Under the pieces are notes generated by a model that made no database searches, was not told where the DNA came from, and was given only the letters and a program-made list of their open reading frames with translations. From positions 3,968,001 to 4,032,000 of the forward strand of contig NZ_CP108474.1 of NCBI RefSeq assembly GCF_036226445.1: a DNA stretch of 64,000 nucleotides. The letters are read 5' to 3'. The first letter of the stretch is position 1, and each line of letters opens with the position of its first letter. The stretch is from Streptomyces sp. NBC_01255 (lineage in GTDB: Bacteria > Actinomycetota > Actinomycetes > Streptomycetales > Streptomycetaceae). The translations under genes were made by a program, and so were the position numbers. Positions 8,388-17,409 of this stretch are shown piece by piece.

Positions 8388-8984
8388 TCAGGGCTTGAGG
8401 AGGGCGGCTGCCTCGCGGGCGGCGTCGATGGCTCCGGCGCGGGCGGCCTGCCGGTCGTCGTCGCTGCGGGCGTAGGCCACGGAGATGACCATGTTGCTGC
8501 GGCGGAAGAAGACCTGCGCGGTGATGTTCTTGCCGGGTACGGGCGGCCGGAAGCGGAGAAGGGCTTCGTCGCCGAGGCCGAGCAGGTCTTCCTGGGTGTC
8601 CTTCTCCCAGCCCAGTTCTCCGTCGGTGCGCTGCTCGCGCATGTCCTTCTCAGCCAGTTCGACGTTGAGACGGCTGGCGAAGAGGTGCACATTGGCCCGG
8701 TACTTCCCCTTCTCACGCGGGGCTGCCCAGGTGCAGGAGGCCACGTCCTCGCGTCCGCCGTACGCCTCGGGCACGAGCCGGTGGATCGTCTCGGGGGTGA
8801 CGAGCTCGCAGAACCGCGGATCGGCCGTGAACTCGCCCTCCTGCTCGCCCTCCCACCACCGCCATGTCCAGAAGGCAGCCAGGGTGACGACGATCAGCGC
8901 GATCGCGGCGGCGAAGACGAGACGCGAGGGGGCGGCGGACCGAGTCGGCACGACGGGCCCGGCGGCCTCGGGGGGTATGGTCAC
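8388..8984 (-). CDS. Membrane-anchored protein, DUF3558-like
   Basis: A 198-residue protein with one N-terminal transmembrane segment (about 22-42, LVFAAAIALIVVTLAAFWTW) and an exported domain. That domain carries two cysteines (FCELVTPE, SCTWAAP) in the spacing seen in actinobacterial DUF3558-like lipoprotein domains, where CxxV...L and C-W pairs recur. No lipobox is present, so it would be held by the helix. It stands alone between unrelated genes; function unknown. Confidence 0.7.
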   Translation of the reverse strand: MTIPPEAAGPVVPTRSAAPSRLVFAAAIALIVVTLAAFWTWRWWEGEQEGEFTADPRFCELVTPETIHRLVPEAYGGREDVASCTWAAPREKGKYRANVHLFASRLNVELAEKDMREQRTDGELGWEKDTQEDLLGLGDEALLRFRPPVPGKNITAQVFFRRSNMVISVAYARSDDDRQAARAGAIDAAREAAALLKP

Positions 8985-9371
8985 CGCCGCAGCATAGGGG
9001 CCACCGAGACCCCCCTCCAGGACCCGGCTCCGCGGGACAACCAGCGCCCCGACGCCTCACCCGGCCCCGCTGCAGGGAACACGCGTCCCTGAGGCCGAGA
9101 ACGTCTCTGGGCAGGATGGGCGTCTGGTCAGCCGAAGGCGAGCTCGCGGAAGCGGTTGCGTGCGAACCCGCGCTATAAGCTTGGGAATCACTCGGCACTC
9201 GGGGGTCGGAACGCCTGGTGACCTGCGGAAACGTCCGCTGCGGAGCCGAGTTCCGGAGCCCGCGGAACCCCCGTGTCGACCGCTGTTTACCGCCCTGACT
9301 GGCGCGTAGTGGCACGAGTCGTGTGCTGCCCGGCGTCACAGGTACCTCGGTCGTCGGGACGACGCTCGGCG
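8985..9371. other. Non-coding stretch with a tRNA-Gly-derived scar
   Basis: No credible gene is visible. The stretch holds the first copy of the tRNA-Gly-related repeat (9163-9316), described separately. Confidence 0.6.
9163..9316. repeat. att-like scar copy A (tRNA-Gly 3' core plus arm)
   Basis: Bases 9163-9194 match 11689-11720 with two mismatches in 32 and correspond to the anticodon-to-T-loop part of a tRNA-Gly(CCC) on the minus strand. Further blocks TGACCTGCGG (9219) and CGCTGTTTACCG (9281) recur in copy B at identical offsets, and GTGGCACG (9309) recurs one base off. The acceptor end of the tRNA is lost here. It looks like a degenerate attachment site plus element arm. Confidence 0.6.
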
Positions 9372-10949
9372 TCAGCGGAGGTTCTTCCAGAACGCATGAT
9401 TGTGGTCCTTGGTGAACTCCGTGCGCTTCCACGGTCCCGAGGCCAGCGACTGCACGTAACCGCCGCTGCGGAAGCTCGGCCAGTCCGTTTTTCCGGACTC
9501 GGCGAAGTCCACCCAGGTGTCCGTCATTCGCTTGCCGAGGCGTTCCTGCTTCTCAGTCAGCTTCTCGAACAGAGGCAGCTTGAGGTCGAAGAGGTAGGAC
9601 AGCTCCGACATGTGCGAGGCGCGGAGCTCGAAGCTGAGCTTCGGGTCGCCTGCCCATGAGGGCGTCTCGCGCTCACTGAACTCGAACATCCGGGTCGGAG
9701 TCCACTGCGACAGCAGCCGGGCGGTGTCCAGCGTCGGAACCGACCAGGTGCGATCGGTCAGGACCGTTGCCAGGGCCTCGCCGGCAGAGCTGAAGCGGCT
9801 CAGCGGGTAGCGGGCCAGTACCGCGTCGGACTGGGCGCCGAACTCCTTGCGGATTTCGGGCTCGTACGCCTCGGGCGGCATGGGATCGCCCGTCAGCTCC
9901 TGGCCGAGGATCCGGCCGCGCTCCTCGTCGTGGTTGACCCCGATGAGGACCGGGACGCGGTTGAACCTGCCCGTGCGCAGCGCCTCGGCCGGGGCCAGTG
10001 GCATGAGGTCCGTACCGGCGATCGGGCGGGGCTCGTTCCAGGTCCCGTACGCCTTCATGAGCGTGGCCGCGTCCGTGCCTCGCAGGCAGGACTCCGCATC
10101 ATCGCAGTCCTTGCCCTCCTTGGACTTCAGCTTCTTGAGCTCGGCGAGCGTGGCCTTGGCCTCGGCCTCGGCTTCCTCCCGGGTGCGGGAGCCACCCGTG
10201 GCGCAGGGCGCGCTCTGCACGATGGCGCGGTCGAACAGTCCGGCCGACTTCGGCGAGGCGAGGTGGCCGCAGACGCTGTACCCGCCGCCGGACTCACCCA
10301 TGATCGTCACGTTGCCGGGATCGCCCCCGAAGACGCCCGCGTTGGCGCGGACCCAGCGCAGCGCCGCCTGCTGGTCCTCCAGGCCGAGGCCGCCGGAGGT
10401 CCTGAGGGCCGGATGGGACAGGAAGCCCATGACGCCGAGCCGGTAGTTGACCGACACGACGACGGCGCCCTCGGCTGCCAGCCGCTCGGGGCCGTAGAGG
10501 TCGCCACTGCCGAACATCAGGCTGCCGCCGTGGATCCACACGATCACCGGCCGCTTGGCGGCCCGCTTCACGGGGGTGGTGACGTTCAGGTACAGGCAGT
10601 CCTCGGCCTCGCTGGGGACTCCGACGGGCAGCCCCTTCGGCTGCGCGCAGGGGGATCCGGGCGCGGTCGCCTCACGCACCCCGGCCCAGGCGGCGGCGGG
10701 CTGCGGCGAGGCCCAGCGCAGGTCGCCCACCGGCGGGGCGGCGTACGGGATGCCCTGGAAGCTGCGCAGGCCGTCGCTGTCGGCGGTGCCACGCACGGCG
10801 CCGCCGGTGGTGCCGACCACCGGGCCGGCGGTGCTGCCTGCTGCCGCTCGCGCGGGGGTGGTCGGCCCGACGCCCAGGCCCAGGCCCAGCGTGGTCAGCG
10901 TGAGGGCGGCGGCGATGAACCCCTTGGAAACGTTCCTGGTGTGTCTCAT
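9372..10949 (-). CDS. Secreted type-B carboxylesterase
   Basis: A 525-residue alpha/beta hydrolase. The N-terminus has a signal peptide (Lys/Arg, then ALTLTTLGLGLGVG, cleavage near ARAAA). The nucleophile elbow is GESGGG; the acid is likely in NHDEERG and the histidine in ASHMSELSYLF, the standard carboxylesterase-B triad. An oxyanion segment IHGGSLMFGSG is present. It would hydrolyse esters outside the cell. ATG 10949 is chosen to place the signal peptide normally. It is divergent from a TetR gene 97 bp away, which probably controls it. The pair is bracketed by the two att-like scars. Confidence 0.9.
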   Translation of the reverse strand: MRHTRNVSKGFIAAALTLTTLGLGLGVGPTTPARAAAGSTAGPVVGTTGGAVRGTADSDGLRSFQGIPYAAPPVGDLRWASPQPAAAWAGVREATAPGSPCAQPKGLPVGVPSEAEDCLYLNVTTPVKRAAKRPVIVWIHGGSLMFGSGDLYGPERLAAEGAVVVSVNYRLGVMGFLSHPALRTSGGLGLEDQQAALRWVRANAGVFGGDPGNVTIMGESGGGYSVCGHLASPKSAGLFDRAIVQSAPCATGGSRTREEAEAEAKATLAELKKLKSKEGKDCDDAESCLRGTDAATLMKAYGTWNEPRPIAGTDLMPLAPAEALRTGRFNRVPVLIGVNHDEERGRILGQELTGDPMPPEAYEPEIRKEFGAQSDAVLARYPLSRFSSAGEALATVLTDRTWSVPTLDTARLLSQWTPTRMFEFSERETPSWAGDPKLSFELRASHMSELSYLFDLKLPLFEKLTEKQERLGKRMTDTWVDFAESGKTDWPSFRSGGYVQSLASGPWKRTEFTKDHNHAFWKNLR

Positions 10950-11046
10950 GGCCCGAACGCTACGCAGATTTGCGCGATCGTGCAATACGCTTGTCTAACT
11001 CGATCGTGTGAGGCGTTCGTGTCACACGGGCGCTAGGCTCCTGAGC

Positions 11047-11619
11047 ATGGGAAACCGCGAAGCCCTGCTCATCGGCGCCAAAGCCTGCCTGCGGGAAAAG
11101 GGATACGACCGCACCTCTGTGCGTGACATCGCCACGGCCGCCGGAGTGAGCACGGCCGCCGTCGGCTACCACTACGGCTCACGCGAGGCACTGCTCAACC
11201 AGGCCCTGTTCGAGATCCTCGACGAGTGGGGCGACGCGATGGGCCGGGCGCTGGTCCCCGACGCCGACGGCTCCTCCAGAGCGCACTTCGAGCGCATCTG
11301 GGAGAGCCTGATCGAGGACTTCGGTGCGCACCCCGACCTCTGGCTCGCCTCGGTGGAACTGTTCATGCAGGCCCAGCGGCAGCCGGAGCTGCGCGCCGCT
11401 CTGGCCGGGGGTACCGCTCAGGGGCGGCGTGGCATGGCGGCCATCCTGGACGGCGTCCGCGAGGAGGAGGTGTCGGACGCCTCCGTCCGCACCCTCGGCG
11501 CCGTGCAGTTGGCGCTCGTGTCGGGTGTGATGCTCCAGTGCCTCAGCGACCCCTCCAGCGCCCCCACCGCTGCCGAGGTGCTCGAAGGCGTCCAGGCCCT
11601 GGCCGAGTTGGCGCGCTGA
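11047..11619 (+). CDS. TetR/AcrR family regulator
   Basis: A 190-residue one-domain-pair regulator. The HTH is at about 23-45 (SVRDIATAAGVSTAAVGYHYGS), followed by a helical ligand-binding domain. The ATG at 11047 lies 10 bp after a TAGGCT box with no ribosome site, so a leaderless transcript is likely. It is divergent from the secreted carboxylesterase, the usual arrangement for a local repressor of an esterase or efflux gene. The ligand is unknown. Confidence 0.88.
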   Translation: MGNREALLIGAKACLREKGYDRTSVRDIATAAGVSTAAVGYHYGSREALLNQALFEILDEWGDAMGRALVPDADGSSRAHFERIWESLIEDFGAHPDLWLASVELFMQAQRQPELRAALAGGTAQGRRGMAAILDGVREEEVSDASVRTLGAVQLALVSGVMLQCLSDPSSAPTAAEVLEGVQALAELAR

Positions 11620-11637
11620 CCATGACAGACAACGAAG

Positions 11638-11664
11638 AAGGCTCAGGTCGCTGACCTGGGCCTT
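11638..11664 (-). terminator. Hairpin left of the tRNA-Gly remnant
   Basis: AAGGCTCAGGTC and GACCTGGGCCTT pair around GCT (one G-U pair). Read on the minus strand it directly follows the tRNA-Gly 3' end and runs into a T-containing stretch, as tRNA terminators do. It can also end the plus-strand TetR transcript. Confidence 0.6.
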
Positions 11665-11672
11665 CCCTCAAG

Positions 11673-11720
11673 AGCGGATGACGGGAATCGAACCCGCGCC
11701 ATAAGCTTGGGAATCACCCG
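11673..11720 (-). pseudogene. 3' fragment of tRNA-Gly(CCC)
   Basis: On the minus strand this gives the anticodon loop with CCC (ATTCCCAAGC), the T-arm GCGGG-TTCGATT-CCCGT and the acceptor end CATCCGCTC. The 5' acceptor strand, D-arm and 5' anticodon stem are missing, since the sequence to the right does not continue as tRNA. Fragments like this are left where an element integrates into a tRNA 3' end. Its own terminator is retained on the left. Confidence 0.75.
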
Positions 11721-11843
11721 ATACCTAACCTTATGCATGACCCCTGACCTGCGGGAATGCGACCCGAACCCCTCGTCCGGCAAGGTCCAGCGGACCTCCT
11801 GACGCCCGCTGTTTACCGGTCCTGCTGGGCACGTTGTGGCACG
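11689..11843. repeat. att-like scar copy B
   Basis: Collinear with 9163-9316: a 32-bp tRNA core with two mismatches, then TGACCTGCGG at offset 56, CGCTGTTTACCG at offset 118 and GTGGCACG at offset 147. The regions between the blocks are diverged. Copies A and B are direct repeats 2526 bp apart and enclose the carboxylesterase and its TetR regulator. Confidence 0.6.
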
Positions 11844-11993
11844 CAGCCTGGGTGGGGCGCGAAGACGGGGGCGAACCCGAACCGCACCGGCGTCGAACGC
11901 AGGGGCCGTGCCGGCGGGATTCTCTCAGCGCGGCTGCTCGCGCCCCAGCCGCCTCCTGTGGTCGAACCGTTGCAGGAAGCATCGCCACCGGCG

Positions 11994-12707
11994 TCAGCAG
12001 GCGTTCCCGGGCGAGGCGTCTGTCGAGGCGCCGGGTACCCGCGGCGTTCTCGGCGGATCGGCTGACTCTCTCGCGTACTGGCGGCACTCGCCGGTGAAGA
12101 CGGCGGCGAGTTCGGTCTTGAGCAGGGGCGCCACGAACGGGACCACGGCCGCTTCGGCGGCGCCCTCGGGCTCGCGGTAGACCTGGAGTGCGAGGCCCTC
12201 CATCACGGCGGCGAGGCGGACGGCCGCCGCCGACGGATCCACGTCCTCGTCGACCTCGCCGCACTCCTTGCCGTTGTGGACGGCGCGGGCGATGTCCTCG
12301 CGCAGCTTACGAGCGGCCTCGGTGTCGACGGCCGCGAGGGCGGGGGCGTCGAGGGCTCGGCCGGCGAACGCGCGGGTGACGCGGTATTCGGCGCGGCGGG
12401 CCTCGTCCAGGGGGATGTACTCGGTCATCACCTCCGCCATGACCCGTGCGAGGGGTCGCTTGTGCTCGACCCCGTCCCTGATCCGCTCATCGACGCGCGC
12501 GCGGATGCGGGCCGAGACCTCGCGGAAGGCATGGAGCAGCATCTCGTCCTTGGTGCGGAAGTAGTGCTGGACGAGCCCGACGGACATGCCTGCGGTGGCG
12601 GCCGTGCGGGCGACGGTGACGGCGTCGAGCCCGTGTGCGGTGATCAACTGGCTGACAGCGTCGGCGATCTGACGTCGGCGTTCTTCGTGGTCGGCGGTTC
12701 GCGGCAC
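11994..12707 (-). CDS. TetR family regulator of the adjacent serine hydrolase
   Basis: A 237-residue TetR protein. The HTH is at about 33-55 (TVARTAATAGMSVGLVQHYFRTKDEML). A BetI-like C-terminal domain follows (EYIPLDEARRAEYRV, VMEGLALQVY). The last 30 residues are proline-rich and disordered. It diverges from the membrane serine hydrolase at 12787. The 79-bp gap holds two overlapping perfect dyads that cover both promoters, so auto-repression plus control of the hydrolase is likely. Confidence 0.9.
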   Translation of the reverse strand: MPRTADHEERRRQIADAVSQLITAHGLDAVTVARTAATAGMSVGLVQHYFRTKDEMLLHAFREVSARIRARVDERIRDGVEHKRPLARVMAEVMTEYIPLDEARRAEYRVTRAFAGRALDAPALAAVDTEAARKLREDIARAVHNGKECGEVDEDVDPSAAAVRLAAVMEGLALQVYREPEGAAEAAVVPFVAPLLKTELAAVFTGECRQYARESADPPRTPRVPGASTDASPGNAC

Positions 12708-12710
12708 TTG

Positions 12711-12756
12711 ATAACCGTACCAGCGTACGGTTATAACCGTATTCCCATACGGTTAT
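12711..12756. promoter_or_regulatory. Tandem perfect TetR operators
   Basis: ATAACCGTA-N6-TACGGTTAT occurs at 12711-12734 and again at 12733-12756. Both have perfect 9-bp arms, the sites overlap by two bases, and their centres are 22 bp apart (two helical turns). They fill the gap between the divergent TetR and serine-hydrolase genes, four bases from the TetR start codon. Confidence 0.85.
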
Positions 12757-12786
12757 TTGGCGTGCCTCACGGAAGGACGACGCCCC

Positions 12787-14310
12787 ATGCTCAACCCGCT
12801 CCGCCGCGCCGCCGCAGCGGCGACAGCCCTCCTGCTCGGCCTGCTTCCCTTAGGTCATGCGCCGGCCGCGGCCGACTCGCCCATCCCCGCGGACCGCTTG
12901 GCGGCCGTGGACGCCTACGTGCACGACCGCATGGAGGCCACCCGTACGCCCGGGCTCTCCTACGCCGTCGTCGGACCCGACGGGCCGATCCACACACGCG
13001 CCAGGGGAACGGACGGATACGGCGAACCGGTCACGATCGAAACCCCCTTCCTCTGGGGCTCGGTCGCCAAACCGATCGCCGCGAGTGCCGTGATGACCCT
13101 CGTGCAGGACGGGCGCCTCCGGCTCGACGACCCGGTCGTCGAGCACTTGCCCGGCTTCCGTTTCGGCGGCTCCGGTCACGCTTCTCGCGTCACCGTCCGC
13201 CACCTGCTCCAGCAGACCGCCGGCCTGCCCGAGTCGGCCACCTTCGAGGTCACCGACTGTGTCGACGCCGACTGCCCGGGAGCGGTGCAGCGCGTAGCCG
13301 AGCTGGACGACGTACCTCCACTCGGACCGCCCGGCACCACGTACACGTACAGCAGCGCCAACTACCTCGTGCTGGCCGCCGTCGTCGAGTCCGTGACCGG
13401 TCGCCCCTTCGCCGACCACCTTCGGGACAGCGTCCTGCGCCCGGCCGGCATGGACGGGGCGATCGCCGACCGGGCGTCCGCACGCGAGCGGAACCTTCCG
13501 CCCGGGCACCAGCTCCTCTGGGGCATACCGTCCGCGATCGCCGACGGCGTGGACGACGACGGCGCCGCCTACGGCTACACGGGCGGTGACCTGAACGACC
13601 TCGCCGCGTTCGCCTCCCTCCAGCTCCGGTCAGGGAGGACCGGCAACGGCACGACGATCCTGACGCCCGAGTCCGTCCGCCTGATGCGGCAATCCGGCCG
13701 ACTCCACCCGTCCGGCGCCGACACCGGATACGGACTCGGCTGGCGCGTCGGGGGCCTTGAGGCTCCCCTCGGCAGCGCGATCTGGCACACCGGTGCCACC
13801 CCTGGCTACTCCGCGATGCTCTTCCTCCTGCCGAAGCAGAACATCGCCCTCGTCCTCCAGCAGAACCTCCACGGCCTCCTCCACGACGGTGCCGTCATGG
13901 AAGTCGGCTTCGGCGCGGCCCGCATCCTCGCCGGCGGCACCACCCCCACCGACGCACCCTCCGCCGCGACGTACCACGCCACCGTCTGGGGCCTCACCGC
14001 CCTGGCCCTCACCCTCCTCGCGGGCACCTACCAGTCCGCCCGCCTGCTCCGCCGACGGCCCGTGCCCCGCCGCATCGTGCCCACCGTCCTGTGGTGTCTG
14101 GCCGGCGCCCTGCCCTGGATCGCCATGGCGGCAGCCCTCACCCTCATCGGGCCCAGAGCGCTGTGGACCTGGACACCCGACGCCTTCATCGCCCTCTGCA
14201 CGGCAACCGCCGCCGGGACCGCCACCATCGCCCTGCGGCTCACCACCGCATACGTCGGCAGAGACAGCGCCCGGCGTCCGGCCTCCCCGGGGCGAGTCCG
14301 CAGTGCCTGA
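12787..14310 (+). CDS. Secreted/membrane serine hydrolase, beta-lactamase class C fold
   Basis: A 507-residue protein with a signal peptide (about 1-30, ending APAAA). The hydrolase domain (about 31-370) carries the SxxK motif in GSVAKPIA and the second motif YSSANYLVL. A C-terminal region follows with about three transmembrane helices. This layout is shared with PbpE/EstB-like penicillin-recognising hydrolases that act on peptides or esters at the cell surface. GGAAGGACG lies at the right distance from ATG 12787. Controlled by the divergent TetR through the tandem operator. Natural substrate unknown. Confidence 0.88.
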   Translation: MLNPLRRAAAAATALLLGLLPLGHAPAAADSPIPADRLAAVDAYVHDRMEATRTPGLSYAVVGPDGPIHTRARGTDGYGEPVTIETPFLWGSVAKPIAASAVMTLVQDGRLRLDDPVVEHLPGFRFGGSGHASRVTVRHLLQQTAGLPESATFEVTDCVDADCPGAVQRVAELDDVPPLGPPGTTYTYSSANYLVLAAVVESVTGRPFADHLRDSVLRPAGMDGAIADRASARERNLPPGHQLLWGIPSAIADGVDDDGAAYGYTGGDLNDLAAFASLQLRSGRTGNGTTILTPESVRLMRQSGRLHPSGADTGYGLGWRVGGLEAPLGSAIWHTGATPGYSAMLFLLPKQNIALVLQQNLHGLLHDGAVMEVGFGAARILAGGTTPTDAPSAATYHATVWGLTALALTLLAGTYQSARLLRRRPVPRRIVPTVLWCLAGALPWIAMAAALTLIGPRALWTWTPDAFIALCTATAAGTATIALRLTTAYVGRDSARRPASPGRVRSA

Positions 14311-14401
14311 AGGGTGAGGATCGCGCGACCGTACGAGGAGCGGGAAGGTGCCAGTTCCGGGAGGACCGTAAAACGTAGGTGGCACGGCCGTGATCATGCG
14401 A

Positions 14402-14443
14402 AAGGGCCGGCGCCGGGGAAACATGCCCCTGCGCTGGCCCTTT
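14402..14443 (-). terminator. Terminator of tRNA-Thr
   Basis: An 18-bp stem (two mismatches) with arms AAAGGGCC... and ...GGCCCTTT and loop AAACATG, lying directly downstream of the minus-strand tRNA. Confidence 0.8.
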
Positions 14444-14449
14444 GTCTTG

Positions 14450-14523
14450 AGCCCCCTGTCGGGTTCGAACCGACGACCCCCGCTTTACAAGAGCGGTGCT
14501 CTGGCCAGCTGAGCTAAGGAGGC
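14450..14523 (-). tRNA. tRNA-Thr(UGU)
   Basis: 74 nt on the minus strand. The acceptor stem is GCCTCCT paired with AGGGGGC. The D-arm is GCTC/GAGC. The anticodon stem is CCGCT/AGCGG around CTTGTAA, giving anticodon TGT. The T-arm is GTCGG-TTCGAAC-CCGAC. The discriminator is T and CCA is not encoded. All stems pair. Confidence 0.95.
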
Positions 14524-14705
14524 AGCGAGTGCAGTGTAACCAACCCCGCCCGGGCGGCGGCCGGAAATCTCACGTCCTCTGGGTGGCTGACAGATCGGGC
14601 ATGGGCAGGTAGCGTCACTTGCGGTTCACCCAGGTGGACTAGACCTCAATCCTTCCTTTACTCGGATCGTCCGGCACGTTCCTGCCGGTGAAGGGATACA
14701 CCACC
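14524..14705 (+). promoter_or_regulatory. msiK upstream region with a DasR-like site
   Basis: No gene fits here. At 14635-14646 is TGGACTAGACCT, which matches the DasR (dre) core TGGTCTAGACCA at 10 of 12 positions. It lies 60 bp before the msiK ATG. DasR is the GntR-type GlcNAc regulator of Streptomyces. Binding here is inferred. Confidence 0.45.
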
Positions 14706-15803
<1,098 letters not shown>

Positions 15804-15819
15804 CCCGTAGCGCTTCACT

Positions 15820-15856
15820 GAACGGCCCCGCATCTCTTGCAGATGCGGGGCCGTTC
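15820..15856 (+). terminator. msiK terminator
   Basis: A perfect 16-bp stem (GAACGGCCCCGCATCT and its complement) around the loop CTTGC, 17 bp after the msiK stop. Confidence 0.9.
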
Positions 15857-16017
15857 GCCTAAGAGGTCCAAGTCGTGGTTTACCCCGGAAAACCCCGGCA
15901 TTCAGGGCCCGCCCACGACCCCCGCGTCAACACGGAATTCGAAAAGCCGCCTCGAACCATCCCCCGCGAGAGTGACTAAATGTCGCCATATCACTACCGG
16001 CCGCTACGCTCGCCTGC

Positions 16018-16428
16018 GTGACGCACACTGCCCGCCGAATCGGCCGCTCTCTCGCCCTCGTCCTGCCCGTCGTCCTGGTGCTCTCGGGAACGCTCGCGGT
16101 GTCCGCCGTTCCGTGGGCCGGCCAGGACTCCACCACCCAGCTGACGGCCTCCTCCACGGACGTCTCCGTCCGCGCCAAGTCCCGTGCCCCGCAGGATATT
16201 CTCCGCGACCAGCTCCTCGCAGAGCTTCAGGAGAAGGACCCCGGCACGGCCCTCACGCACCTCCAGCGCGAGGTCGAGAACCGGCCTTCCCTCGCCGAGC
16301 ACTGCATGTCCATCGCCCGCGCCCTCGGCCGCGCCGCCGTCAAGCACTACGGCCCCTCCCGCGCCCAGTCCTTCTCCCGCCCGGTCTGCGACACCTCGTA
16401 CGCGACCGGTGTCATGCGCACGAGCTGA
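16018..16428 (+). CDS. Small exported or membrane-anchored protein
   Basis: A 136-residue protein with a twin-arginine-like start (TARRIGRS) and a hydrophobic segment at about 10-30 (SLALVLPVVLVLSGTLAVSA), then a hydrophilic domain with two cysteines (EHCMSIA, PVCDTSY). I do not recognise the family. The GTG start lies about 10 bp after TACGCT, so it may be leaderless. It sits between msiK and the nucleotidyltransferase on the same strand. Confidence 0.65.
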   Translation: MTHTARRIGRSLALVLPVVLVLSGTLAVSAVPWAGQDSTTQLTASSTDVSVRAKSRAPQDILRDQLLAELQEKDPGTALTHLQREVENRPSLAEHCMSIARALGRAAVKHYGPSRAQSFSRPVCDTSYATGVMRTS

Positions 16429-16555
16429 GCCGGGAGCTGAGACCTCAGCCGAGCCGTGAGTCGAGTCGGGAGTCGAGCCGCACGCCGAGCCACGGGCTGA
16501 GCATCGTCGTGCGCCCAGCCGCCCTCCGGCGCACGGGGCGCCTATCGTTCCCCGT

Positions 16556-17272
16556 ATGCACACCAATCCGACGCAGGCCGTGGTCCTGGCGGGCGGCCAG
16601 GGCTCGCGGCTGCGCCCCTACACCGACGACCGCCCCAAGCCGATGGTCGAGATCCCGGGCACCGGGACCCCGATCATCGGCCATCAGCTTTCCTGGCTCG
16701 CCGCCGAGGGCGTGACCGACGCAGTCGTCTCCTGCGGCCACCTCGCCGAAGTCCTCCAGGAGTGGCTGGAAACCGCCGACCTCCCCCTCAAGGTGACGAC
16801 CGTCGTCGAGTCCGAGCCCCTGGGCCGCGGTGGCGGCCTCAAGTACGCCGCCGCGCATCTGCCCTCGCCGGACCAGCCCTGGTACGCGACCAACGGCGAC
16901 ATCTGGACCCGCTTCTCGCTCCGCGAGATGGCCGCGTTCCACGACGAGCGGGACGCCGTCGCGACCCTCGCCCTGGCCCGCCCCCGCATCCCCTGGGGCG
17001 CCGTCGAGACCGACACCTTCGGGCACATCACCGACTTCGTCGAGTCACCCCCGTCGCCGTTCCTCATCAACGCCGGCGTGTACGTCTTCTCCGCGGCCTT
17101 CACCGAGCTCCTCCCGGACCTCGGCGACCACGAGCGGACCACCTTCCCCCGGCTCGCCCGCGAACGCCGCCTCGCCGGCTTCCCGCTGCCCCAGGGGGCG
17201 TACTGGCGCGCCATCGACACCGCCAAGGACCTGACCGAGGCCGCCAAGGAGCTTGCCGCCCAGCGGGCCTGA
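16556..17272 (+). CDS. Sugar-1-phosphate nucleotidyltransferase
   Basis: A 238-residue NTP-transferase of the RfbA/ManC type. The N-terminal signature VVLAGGQGSRLRPYTDDRPKPM at about 9-30 contains the G-x-G-x-R-L nucleotide site and the KP lysine. NGDIW (about 117) is the metal-binding D. INAGVYVF lies at about 169. It lacks the C-terminal left-handed helix domain, so it is a short, single-domain member. It would join a sugar-1-phosphate to an NTP in cell-envelope or glycan synthesis. The base used is not predictable. The ATG lies near a TATCGT box. Confidence 0.85.
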   Translation: MHTNPTQAVVLAGGQGSRLRPYTDDRPKPMVEIPGTGTPIIGHQLSWLAAEGVTDAVVSCGHLAEVLQEWLETADLPLKVTTVVESEPLGRGGGLKYAAAHLPSPDQPWYATNGDIWTRFSLREMAAFHDERDAVATLALARPRIPWGAVETDTFGHITDFVESPPSPFLINAGVYVFSAAFTELLPDLGDHERTTFPRLARERRLAGFPLPQGAYWRAIDTAKDLTEAAKELAAQRA

Positions 17273-17302
17273 GACACCCCGGGAGGACGAGTACGTACGC
17301 GT

Positions 17303-17336
17303 GAGGGCGGCGCCGCTTCTTCGCGGCGCCGCCCTC
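17303..17336. terminator. Bidirectional terminator
   Basis: A perfect 14-bp stem (GAGGGCGGCGCCGC and complement) with loop TTCTTC between the convergent nucleotidyltransferase and DoxX-type genes. Confidence 0.85.
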
Positions 17337-17346
17337 TCTCGTACGC

Positions 17347-17394
17347 GTACGTGTGCGCGTACGTGTGCGCGTACGTGTGCGCGTACGTGTGCGC
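17347..17394. repeat. Four exact copies of a 12-bp unit
   Basis: GTACGTGTGCGC is repeated four times without change, immediately beyond the terminator and just before the 3' end of the DoxX-type gene. It is a simple tandem array liable to slippage. Confidence 0.9.
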
Positions 17395-17409
17395 GTGCTC
17401 CTGCCCGCG

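Noticed and set aside
9372..14310. Biosynthetic gene cluster
   Set aside because: Only an esterase, regulators and a serine hydrolase are present; no scaffold-forming enzymes.
17347..17394. CRISPR-like repeats
   Set aside because: Units are 12 bp and contiguous without spacers; a simple tandem repeat.
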